Positions 28,601 to 34,681 of a stretch of 64,000 nt of DNA are shown here, in pieces. The stretch is from assembly GCA_013397935.1 (NCBI GenBank), contig VZRN01001189.1, positions 798,256 through 862,255 of the forward strand, read 5' to 3'. The position numbers and the translations under genes were made by a program. Each line of letters starts with the position of its first letter. The first letter of the stretch is position 1. Source of the DNA: Dasyornis broadbenti (taxonomy: Eukaryota; Chordata; Aves; Passeriformes; Dasyornithidae). The notes below the pieces were generated by a model that was not told the origin of the DNA, did no database searches, and saw only the letters and a program-made list of their open reading frames with translations.

Positions 28601-29912
28601 GTCACACAAATCTCTCACCTTCACCCTCTCCTGTCCCAACCCCAACAGGTTCCAGCTGCTTTAACTTATTGAACAGTTTTTGCTGTTTCCAGTTTTCAGC
28701 TGTTTTCAATTTAGTTTGAGTTAAAGCAACTCAGAGAAGAGTTTGATGATCACTATCCCCAGAAGAAGGTAAGCAGTTGGAAAAACCTCATTTCAGTATA
28801 AGCACCGTTAATTTGGCTTATCACATTTTGCAGAACTGTATGCCAAGATGTGCTTTTCACCAGGCTACAACTAAGCAGCTAAGTTCAGAAAAACTTTGAT
28901 ACAGAATGTGTAGGTGAGGAGAAAAGATCTAGTCTTGCCTTTGTTGTAGGTACCGAGTGACCACTGACTCACAGATTAAAACAAGCTTCTCAGTCCCTTA
29001 TTAAAGCTTCAAATGCATGGATCCCACAATCCATATCTTACTGCTCTATAAACAAGCCATATAAAACCTCATCCTACCAAGTAAAATAATGCAGAGGTTT
29101 AGTCCAGGCTACACGAAAAACAGAAGTGATGCAAGCCATAACCTGTCCAGCACACAATCAGAAAGAGAGATTTACAACAAGAGGGAGCACATTTGGCTGA
29201 CACCAACAACACGGTGTCAGGGCTAGTTCTGAGGCAGCAGCACTGGGATCTACTTCATAGAACGCCCGTAAAGCTTCACTACATAGGACCATACACTGGC
29301 TAAATGCATGAAGCATCAAAGCGACATAGGATCTTGATTTCTTAGGGTTGGAAGCGACCTCTGGAGATAATCTAGTCAAACCCTCACGAAAAACAGTAAA
29401 AGTATTAAAGACACTACTAAAAACAGAGCACAGAGCACACCACAAGTTGTTCTTCAGTCAGCAACAGCTGCCTGTTGCTGACGAAGCTCGCTCTCTTCTC
29501 CTTCCTGAGAAAATGTTTTACTTTTATCGTATTTCAGGGATTACTTCTGTCGGTCCCGATTCCATCTCCGCACGTCTCCTCCCAGCACTACAGCCGCTGC
29601 CCGCCTCAGGAAGGCAGGTATGATCTCATCCTCACTGTCGTCCGCACTGGCCCTGAGCGCCGAGCGAGCCCCGCTCGGCTCCCCGCACCCTCCGCGCTCC
29701 GAGCACACCCCGAGCTGTCAGGAGGGGCCGCGGCCCCGCGCTGACCCCCCTTCTGCCCCACACCCCGGGGAGCTGCCCGGGGACCGCACTGAAAGAAGGA
29801 GGGAGCGAGAGAAGAAGGGCAGGGCAGGGCGGACTCACGGCGCGGGGGAGCCTGCAGGATGCACGTCCTCGGGCGCATCGTAGAACTCCTCGGTGTCGCT
29901 GTCGGACGCCAT
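7510..29912 (-). CDS. WDR44: WDR44, WD repeat-containing protein 44 (Rab11 effector), complete gene, 20 coding exons
   Basis: WDR44 (Rab11BP/rabphilin-11) binds GTP-loaded Rab11 on recycling endosomes and tubules, and links them to VAPA/VAPB on the ER and to GRAF-family SH3 domains. Exon lengths sum to 2724 nt, 907 aa plus stop; human WDR44 is 913 aa. All joins keep frame and all acceptors are AG. Exons in transcript order: 29839-29912, 23388-23421, 20848-20922, 19727-20357, 18994-19124, 18805-18897, 17765-17901, 16702-16785, 16275-16381, 15148-15299, 13602-13740, 13442-13506, 12075-12188, 11154-11276, 10048-10239, 9786-9887, 9412-9527, 8816-8943, 8045-8176, 7510-7604. Seen in the protein: FFAT-like motif EFYDAPE at residues 9-15; proline-rich segment about 208-258; Rab11-binding region about 316-500; seven WD40 blades from about 507 to 899, with blade ends VRIW, VRLW, LRLW, IFYD, IRLYD, YIW and IKVF. 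The start is the ATG in a GCCATGG context and matches the conserved N-terminus. Intron 4 uses a GC donor; the other donors are GT. Introns not listed separately hold no second gene that I can see. Confidence 0.97.
8045..8176 (-). CDS. WDR44: WDR44 coding exon 19
   Basis: Residues about 833-876. It opens with the conserved AHNAVVTSAIFAPNP strand. An acidic, poorly conserved loop follows (ETSEKQETESKGEDCE) and the exon ends at IPS|G. The donor is GTAGGT. The loop lies inside the last WD40 blade, where mammals also have a variable acidic insert. Confidence 0.95.
8816..8943 (-). CDS. WDR44: WDR44 coding exon 18
   Basis: Residues about 790-832, carrying the sixth WD40 blade (VSGSEDKYVYIW) and then a conserved linker ending DRNDFWEGIK. 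The acceptor is CTTTAG and the donor GTAAAA. The split codons on both sides restore frame. Confidence 0.96.
9106..9155 (+). mobile_element. CR1 3' tail fragment in WDR44 intron 17
   Basis: A short plus-strand motif of the form 'gatgatctcccaaggtcttt' then 'tccaacctcagttct' is the usual last 50 bp of avian CR1 elements. It lies in an intron, antisense to WDR44. Confidence 0.65.
9412..9527 (-). CDS. WDR44: WDR44 coding exon 17
   Basis: Residues 752-789 plus two bases. It contains the fifth blade motif SNDSRIRLYDLRD, then LSLSMKYKGYVN and a serine tract. The acceptor is TTTCTAG and the donor GTAAGA. Confidence 0.96.
9786..9887 (-). CDS. WDR44: WDR44 coding exon 16
   Basis: Residues 718-751 in phase 0 on both sides. 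It encodes the basic, highly conserved stretch HLKYHTQIHVRSTRGRNR and ends at GENK. The acceptor is TTTTCAG and the donor GTACTG. Confidence 0.96.
10048..10239 (-). CDS. WDR44: WDR44 coding exon 15
   Basis: Residues 654-717, exactly 64 codons in phase 0. It holds two blade ends, GSLDGKLRLW and GTYDGRCIFYD. This is the longest uninterrupted WD40 segment and the clearest family match in the window. The acceptor is TTCTCAG and the donor GTAAAA. Confidence 0.98.
10665..10870 (-). mobile_element. Diverged CR1 fragment in WDR44 intron 14
   Basis: On the plus strand it reads as the reverse complement of a CR1 tail: 'ggaatctctggaggtctctg', then 'gtttgatcaggctg', 'atcctgtcaagttttaaac' and 'tcccaaggattctgtggtc'. 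It is old, with fuzzy boundaries, and lies in the same orientation as WDR44. Confidence 0.7.
11154..11276 (-). CDS. WDR44: WDR44 coding exon 14
   Basis: Residues 613-653, 41 codons in phase 0. It contains the blade motif SSSMDKTVRLWHISR followed by ECLCCFQHIDFVT and ends AFHPR. The acceptor is TTTCACAG and the donor GTGAGT. Confidence 0.97.
12075..12188 (-). CDS. WDR44: WDR44 coding exon 13
   Basis: Residues 575-612, 38 codons in phase 0. It starts ICSGVDEDPDDKNAPF and ends in the WD40 strand GHTADLLDLSWSK. The acceptor is TGATAG and the donor GTAAGG. Confidence 0.96.
12189..13441 (-). other. WDR44: WDR44 intron 12 (1.25 kb)
   Basis: An AT-rich intron with an A-rich tract around 12660-12705. 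No embedded gene, structured RNA or recognisable mobile element was seen. Confidence 0.7.
13442..13506 (-). CDS. WDR44: WDR44 coding exon 12
   Basis: A 65-nt exon for residues about 553-574 with the serine-rich loop RVSPSPSQESLNSSK then SDTDAG, between the first and second blades. Such SP/SQ sites are typical phosphorylation targets, which is inference here. The acceptor is TTCCAG and the donor GTAGGT. Confidence 0.94.
13602..13740 (-). CDS. WDR44: WDR44 coding exon 11
   Basis: Residues 507-552 plus one base. It carries the first WD40 blade GAVWTMKFSHCGRLLASAGQ and then DNVVRIWVLKNAF. The acceptor is TTTGACAG and the donor GTACCT. Only a 95-nt intron separates it from exon 12. Confidence 0.96.
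13741..15147 (-). other. WDR44: WDR44 intron 10 (1.4 kb)
   Basis: No second gene is recognisable. Several short open frames between 13.9 and 14.8 kb lack any family resemblance and lie between two verified exons. Confidence 0.7.
15148..15299 (-). CDS. WDR44: WDR44 coding exon 10
   Basis: Residues 456-506, the C-terminal part of the Rab11-binding region. It reads VFHTDQDDPSSSDDEG, then MPYTRPVKFKAAHGFKGPYD, and ends QDLSGEHM. It is nearly invariant against mammals. The donor is GTAGGT and the acceptor CTCTTAG. Confidence 0.97.
16275..16381 (-). CDS. WDR44: WDR44 coding exon 9
   Basis: Residues about 420-455. A lysine-rich helix (QLKKFLGKSVKKAKHLAEEY) is followed by GERAVNKVKSVRDE. In human the segment lies within the mapped Rab11-binding domain. 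The acceptor is TTTTAAG and the donor GTGAGT. Confidence 0.96.
16702..16785 (-). CDS. WDR44: WDR44 coding exon 8
   Basis: An 84-nt exon for residues about 392-419: NDAAQSDDEDKMQTQQ, then TDTDGGRLKQK. It is an acidic, low-complexity linker with modest divergence from mammals. The acceptor is TTCCTAG and the donor GTAAGA. Confidence 0.95.
17765..17901 (-). CDS. WDR44: WDR44 coding exon 7
   Basis: Residues 347-391 plus two bases: EILASVMIKNLDTGEEIPLS, then LAEEKLPTGINPLTLHIMRR. It is highly conserved and forms the N-terminal part of the Rab11-binding region. The acceptor is CCATAG and the donor GTATGA. Confidence 0.97.
18805..18897 (-). CDS. WDR44: WDR44 coding exon 6
   Basis: 31 codons in phase 0, residues 316-346: ENGKAADGQTTNEVVGPQRP and then RSNSGRELTDE. 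The RSNSGREL part is a conserved candidate phosphosite. The 96-nt intron separating it from exon 5 is stop-free in frame. Confidence 0.96.
18898..18993 (-). other. WDR44: WDR44 intron 5, 96 nt, stop-free and divisible by three
   Basis: Exon 5, this intron and exon 6 form one open reading frame. The intron has a GTATTG donor and a TTTCAG acceptor. If retained it would insert 32 residues, starting VLGNGFKFDN and ending SMSAKFQ, just before the Rab11-binding region. The inserted sequence is hydrophobic and not known from WDR44 of other species, so normal splicing is the default reading. Confidence 0.85.
18994..19124 (-). CDS. WDR44: WDR44 coding exon 5
   Basis: Residues about 272-315. A variable start (SRDNFTAGGLLTSSS) leads into the strongly conserved KDSQPSLDLASATSGDKIVT. 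The exon enters in phase 1, which fits only a GC donor at the end of exon 4. The donor is GTATTG. Confidence 0.95.
19125..19726 (-). other. WDR44: WDR44 intron 4 with GC-AG splice sites
   Basis: The donor is AAG|GCAAGT at 19726-19721 and the acceptor TTTTCAG ends at 19125. GCAAGT is the consensus for the minority GC-AG class of U2 introns. Use of the nearest GT, four bases further, would shift exon 5 into a frame that meets TAG within that exon. Read-through from exon 4 would stop at about 19632, giving a protein without the Rab11-binding and WD40 parts. Confidence 0.88.
19727..20357 (-). CDS. WDR44: WDR44 coding exon 4 (large exon with proline-rich segment)
   Basis: 631 nt, residues 62-271 plus one base. 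It starts IIDSIIEESQK, which is conserved. A long acidic, lysine- and threonine-rich disordered stretch follows that differs strongly from mammals. The conserved proline-rich part begins at about residue 208 (PAKPPRQLTVEPDIVAS) and runs through TKKPVPARPPPPTN and PPPRPPPPARPAPPPRKKK. In human WDR44 this segment binds SH3 domains of GRAF proteins. The exon ends PVLE|G at a GC donor. Confidence 0.96.
20848..20922 (-). CDS. WDR44: WDR44 coding exon 3
   Basis: 25 codons in phase 0, residues 37-61: DMDNELHKAGNEAFVQEMKQ and then DDSKE. It aligns with the human segment that ends VQELKQDVSKK. The acceptor is CTGTAG and the donor GTTAGT. Confidence 0.94.
20923..23387 (-). other. WDR44: WDR44 intron 2 (2.5 kb)
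   Basis: An AT-rich intron. A degraded minus-oriented CR1 lies at about 21.69-22.03 kb. No other feature could be supported. Confidence 0.7.
21690..22030 (-). mobile_element. Probable ancient CR1 fragment(s) in WDR44 intron 2
   Basis: The plus strand shows 'ccctttaaagaccatctagt ccaatga', which resembles the inverted CR1 end, and about 100 bp later a second start-like block 'agaagggatctgcagagacc' then 'ctcaaagcagagcctac'. This may be two nested or broken copies. Divergence is high and boundaries are approximate. Confidence 0.45.
23388..23421 (-). CDS. WDR44: WDR44 coding exon 2 (34-nt microexon-like)
   Basis: The exon completes a split proline codon and encodes SPTKVGTHIVK, aligning with SPGKVGLSTFK of human. 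The acceptor is CTAACAG and the donor GTGAGT. It is too small to appear as an open frame, but its flanking splice sites, phase and alignment all agree. Confidence 0.9.
24249..24304 (+). mobile_element. CR1 3' tail fragment in WDR44 intron 1
   Basis: The plus strand shows 'ggtcgggccagatgattttt', then 'ccaggttccttccaccctgg' and 'ctgttctatgat'. This is the terminal 55 bp of an avian CR1, with the typical TTCTATGAT end. Confidence 0.8.
29325..29395 (-). mobile_element. CR1 3' tail fragment in WDR44 intron 1
   Basis: The plus strand shows 'aggatcttgatttcttaggg', 'ttggaagcgacctctggaga' and 'taatctagtcaaaccctc', the reverse complement of a CR1 end. The copy is short and diverged. Confidence 0.75.
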
Positions 29913-30065
29913 GGCCGGGCCGCGCCGCCTCCTCCGGGCACCGCGGGCCGGGCGGTGCCGCGCGGGTATCGNTGGGCTCCCCTCGCGCGCCGCAGCGCCC
30001 CCTGGCGGCCGCGGGGAGCTGGCTGAAGGGGAGTGGCAGCCCCTTGGCCCGGCAGGGAGCCCGGC
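29550..30065 (-). promoter_or_regulatory. WDR44: CpG-rich promoter and 5' UTR of WDR44
   Basis: GC content and CpG density rise sharply over this block, which spans the first coding exon. No TATA box is evident, as usual for a housekeeping CpG promoter. The transcription start cannot be placed. One undetermined base (N) lies at 29972. The minus frame upstream of the ATG stays open to about 30089, but the extension is low-complexity and not conserved with known WDR44. Confidence 0.75.
29839..29912 (-). CDS. WDR44: WDR44 coding exon 1 with start codon and FFAT-like motif
   Basis: It begins with ATG in a GCCATGG context and encodes MASDSDTEEFYDAPEDVH, then PAGSPA. Residues 9-15 (EFYDAPE) match the FFAT pattern that binds the MSP domain of VAPA/VAPB on the ER. 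The donor is GTGAGT. It differs from human by a D for E at residue 4 and by a shorter glycine stretch after VH. Confidence 0.96.
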
Positions 30066-30390
30066 AAAGTCACTGGATCGCAAAATCACTGGATCGCGGA
30101 CTCACACGGGGTGGAAAAGACCTCCGGGATCATCGAGTGCAACCTATGGCCCAACGCCACCCTGTCAGCCCGACCATGGCACCGCGTGCCGCGTCCAGAC
30201 TTTCCTTAAACACCTCCAGGGTTAAGGTGACTCCACCACGTCCCTGGGCAGCCCCTTCCAATGTCTAATCACCCCTTCTGTGCAGAAATTCTTCCTAACG
30301 TCCAACCTAAACCTACCCCGGCACAACTTAAGACTTTATCCTTTTGTCCGGTCGCTGGTTCCCTGGGGAGAAGAGCCTGACCCTCACCTG
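30066..30390 (-). mobile_element. CR1 LINE 3' fragment just upstream of WDR44
   Basis: The plus strand reads as an inverted CR1: two tandem 'cactggatcg' units 16 bp apart, then 'ggtggaaaagacctccggga', 'tcatcgagtgcaacc', 'gtgactccaccacgtccctg', 'ggcagccccttccaatgtct', 'aaattcttcctaacgtccaa' and 'ggggagaagagcctgaccc'. About 325 bp is preserved. It starts roughly 150 bp upstream of the WDR44 ATG. Confidence 0.9.
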
Positions 30391-30427
30391 GGTCTTTTCC
30401 AACCAAAGGATTCTGTGGTAGAATCAG
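30391..30427 (+). mobile_element. Short CR1 3' tail in opposite orientation
   Basis: 'ggtcttttccaaccaaagga' and 'ttctgtggtagaatca' form a plus-strand CR1 end abutting the internal end of the minus-oriented copy. The two ends suggest that one copy inserted into, or recombined with, an older one. Confidence 0.65.
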
Positions 30428-33400
30428 GTGATAAAGAATTAATATAGTCTACTAGACAAAATGACAAGAATTTTTTAAACTAGTTTTTCTCATTAACTTC
30501 TGTAATGAATGTTTGAAACCAGCAGCAGGAATTAATTCATCTGGTTCTGTATTTGTTTTTCCTCATATTTTCCTTCCATAAATTTTCATCTGATCTTCTG
30601 GTCAGTTTTGATGTCCCATCTAATTATGAGTCATCAGCAGTAACTCCAAGAGGAAAGAGGCTTCCCTTTGAAACCTGCATTGCTTTTAATATTTGCTCAG
30701 TAATATATGCCTCTTCCTGAGCCAAAACACTTAATCCTTCATCAATACACATGACGGTGGCAGGCTGAGCATAAGTTTAAGCTTCCCTCCACATTCTCTG
30801 CACTGACCTCCTGTCCCCCTTGCTCTTTGCCTCCCTTACCTCGGTTACAGCTCTTTTTCTGACTTCTAACAAGCAGAGTTTCCCAAAGCACTGACACAAA
30901 CTGGAGTTCTCTGTCTATTCTCTTATTTTTGTAAAATGAGTAAAGGCTTAATGTATTTGAGGCAGATACTGTTGTCAAATGATCAACACAGAGGTGGCTG
31001 TGCACATGCAGGCATGTACATGCACCCCTGTCCTTGCACATGCAGGTGACATGAGACCACATGCTCCTGTTCCCTTGAAAAATCATTATGCTTCTCAGCC
31101 AAACCAGCAGAAGTGCTGGGATGACATGACAGGGACACACTGGAAATGCATGAGCAATTCTTCTGATTCTTTTTAAAAATAAGGAAAAATGAGCCTAGCA
31201 TACATCTTAAGCTCTCAATGTTGAAGAATTTGGGTAAATATTTAGTACAGAAAATTGCTGACTTGTTAATCATTGCTCACTGTTCCTGCTCTAACTGACA
31301 GCCAAACACGACAATTGCTTTAGAGTAAGTAGGATGGTCTCTAAATTATTAAAGTCAGTAACGATGTAACCTTAGCTGGGAAGGCAGATGGCTCTGGAAA
31401 CTGGAGAAAAATGCTCTTGAAAAGCATCTTGAATTGTTTATCAGTTTGTCACTCATGGCAGCTGCACGACTTCATGTTTTATTAGGCAGAGGAAATTACA
31501 TAGTTCAGAATTCAGGAACATTCAAATAAAAGCCCAATTTTGGTATTTAGTCAGGTCTTATACAATGACTGAATTCAGCTTAACTGCAGTGGTCTTGTTC
31601 TTTCCACTCCAAACCCACTTGTTTTTTGCATCAGAGTGGCTTTTCAGAGGCTGATAGAGCCCCTAGATCAGGAGGATTATAACCGCAGCTCCACAGTGAC
31701 ACAGCCCAGCCTGATTTGTCCATTGAGAAAAAGAATAGTGGCTGCTAAGGTGTTATCTAAGCATCAGGAAAGCCACTGGCCAAGACAGAGCCAGAACAAG
31801 GAGTTGTTACTGGCAGGGTTATGCTGCCTGTTGCCTGTGCAGCGTGTTGCTGGGGCTGTGCAGCTTTTTCAGGCTGACTGACTGCTGTTATCTCTGCTGC
31901 TTGTAAAGATCAGCAAGAGGACAATCGAGTGTAACAGGGACAAAGTTTCCTGAGATAGAAGATAAAGGTCATAATTAGTGTTTACAAGTGACCTGGCTAT
32001 TTTCTCCCCAGAACTGGCACAGCTCTTTCCCAGACTCCAGGCAGGGATGAACGGCAGGATGGCAGTGAGGGCTCATCTCACCTTGCCATGGAAGTGGCAA
32101 GTGCTGGCTTGGAGGGGCTGCAATAGCCAGCTCTGTAAGGATCTGTTAAATTCTCAGACTTACATCCAATATTGTCCCTGGCCCAGTTTTCTCAAAGCCA
32201 AACCCACATGTGGAAGAAGATGAGATCATAGATAAAAATCTTCATAAATGGCAGTCTCTTTTGGCACTGCAGATAGTACATTTGCTAGGATTTGCTAACA
32301 TAAAACCATGCACAATTGAATTACTTGAATTGTTTTCTGGCTTCCATGTAGTGCTCAACCATTAGTCTGTGCATTTCACATCCAAATGAGCACAGACTGG
32401 TCCCAGTGCTTCCCAAGTACACCACGGCTGAACCCTGTGCCCAGCAGCTGAAGGTCCTACATGCCCTCTCTGCTCCTGACCAGGTAATGAGAGTTTTTAT
32501 CTTTTTTGGCTTGGACATGGACTTCGCCCAAGGCCTTCCATGAACCAGAGCTCACGTGTTAGCTTGTCCTGAGCACTCTGTGGTGTCAGCAGGACCATCT
32601 TACCAAAATCACCGCTGACGTGTGGAAGTTTCCTGGTCTTTTGCCATGGCCAAGCTGACTTCAGGCTGACTTCAAGCATAAAGGATTGTATCTTTTTGAG
32701 TGAGTGTGCTGCTGCCTTTATGGTTCAGAGGCTTAGAGAGCAGAGGAATCTCTCTCTTTTGCTTCCTAGCTCATTTGCTAGCACTGCTGATGTTGGCAGA
32801 TAGGTCTTGGCCCCACTAAATCTTTATATACTCACTGCAGACAGATACAGGGTAGATTTGGATCCTCTGCAAAATATCACCAGTCTCCTGATTCATCTGG
32901 TCACCTAGGGACATAAGATTTTAAAGCAAAATTGGTTTTCATCATTGCATTAAAAAAATAAGGACAAAAAGTATTTTTAGGGATAACTTGGAGCTGATTC
33001 CGTCCTGCAGCATAGACAATGGGTGAATTCCTGTGTGCCCTCTGGGCATAGGGAGAAACAAGGGGAACAACTGCTGGAAGAACTGCTGGTCCCAGGTCTT
33101 CCATGGGATGAAGAGAAAGTAAAACCCAAAACATGTGGCTGAACCAAGAATTACACTGAGGCTTCCTGCATGGCATCCTGGGGCTTGGAGATGCTTCTTT
33201 GTGTGGCCTTGCTCCCTGGGGATACAGAGTTTGGTGAGATTAGGAGAGACCAAGATGACCAGAGGTGACAACTATGTAAAATTGTGAATGACATCAGCGG
33301 TCAGATAAAACAGCGTGATTCCCTCTGATTTAAAATCCTGAGCACCAGGCCTTGTGCTGGTCTGAGAGAGGCAGGGAAACAGGAAAAGCTGCATACCTTG

Positions 33401-34454
33401 TGCACCATGTAGGAGCATCTATCTTTGCCAACTTGTTTGACAAGCCATTGATGCCAATCATGATTTCTGGTTCTCTGAGTGAGAGCTGCTCCTGCCCAGT
33501 GCTGCAAACTGCTGTTGGCTCACTGCTGCCACTTGGGCAACTTCCCTTGGCACCTGCCACCGCAGCCATCACACAGTGTCACCTTGGCCCCTGTGCTGTC
33601 CCAGGGAGAGTTTGCTGGAAGCTTTGGTGTGTTCACAACTGGCAGCACAGGCAGCTTCATGCGAAGGGTGGTCACACAGGGTGAAGTGTGCACCCAAAAT
33701 GGTGCAGAAGTGCCAGAGGGTCACAGGAGCATGAGGAGGGGTGAGCAGCTTTGGCAAGTATTGGCAAAGAGAGGAACCAGGGGAAACTAGAGGAGGGAGG
33801 GAGAATCCCAGCTAGCAAAATGCTGTAAGGGAACTCAAATCATCCTGCAAGAGGGTGAAGAAAGATACTGAGAAATGCAAACACAGAGATAACTGGTGAA
33901 ATGTGGTCCAACACCCACCTCTAGGCACAGGGGAGTAGAAAATCTGCACTTGGAAATGCTCCATACCCAGCTCCCACACAGCCTTCCCTGGGCACCCAGG
34001 TAAAAACATTGATAAAACCTCCATAATAGCAAATCAGATCACAGAAAATATACTGACAAAATATATCGAGCAAAATGTTTCCTGAAGAAGGCGTGGCAGG
34101 GAAGAGAGACATGGCAATGTTAACTGTGGCTGTATGTGTCAGGTGTGGAAACAGACAATGGCATTTGCCAGCTGCTGATTACTGAGTCACATGGCAAGCC
34201 CTGTGTCTGGGCTATGTACACCAGCAGCTATGAAACAGGTTTGTTTTCATGCAGGTTATGAGACTGATAGGGAGCACATGGTGTGTGCCTTCCCTTTCTG
34301 GGAGCATGGGAAGTGCTCAGCACGAGGCATGCTGTAGGAAAGAAAATATGCCACGTAACTGAAAAGCAGATCTGGAAAATATTTTCCCTGAATGGACTGG
34401 GCAGTCTTTTCCTGTTGTGATTAAGAGGAAAAGATCTTCTGACTTTTTTCCTGA
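30428..34454. other. Intergenic sequence upstream of WDR44
   Basis: No exon, RNA gene or repeat could be supported. Open frames of up to about 130 codons overlap one another in different frames and show no family resemblance. Confidence 0.6.
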
Positions 34455-34681
34455 AGGTTTTTCATCAGGAACTGTAGTGATAGGACAAGGAGTAATGGGT
34501 TCAAACTGAAAGAGGAGAGATTTAGTTTAGATATATAGAAGGAATTCTTTACTGTGAGGGTGGTGAGACACTGGCACAGGTTGCCCAGAAAAGTTATAGA
34601 TATCCAAGCCCTGGCAGTGTCAAGGTCAGGTTGGAGGAGGCATTGAGAAAACCAATCTAGTGAGAAGTGCCCCTGCACGCC
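34455..34681 (+). mobile_element. CR1 LINE fragment
   Basis: The plus strand shows 'ggtttttcatcaggaactgt', 'agtgataggacaaggagtaa', 'tgggttcaaactgaaagagg', 'ttctttactgtgagggtggt', 'gagacactggcacaggttgc' and 'agtgagaagtgcccctgc'. The terminal 60 bp of CR1 is missing at its 3' end. Confidence 0.9.

Larger units (their letters stand above)
23422..29838 (-). other. WDR44: WDR44 intron 1 (6.4 kb)
   Basis: The largest intron. It contains two CR1 tails (24.25 and 29.33 kb). A 155-codon open frame on the plus strand at 26646-27113 has no recognisable family match. The intron's 5' end overlaps the CpG-rich promoter block. Confidence 0.75.
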
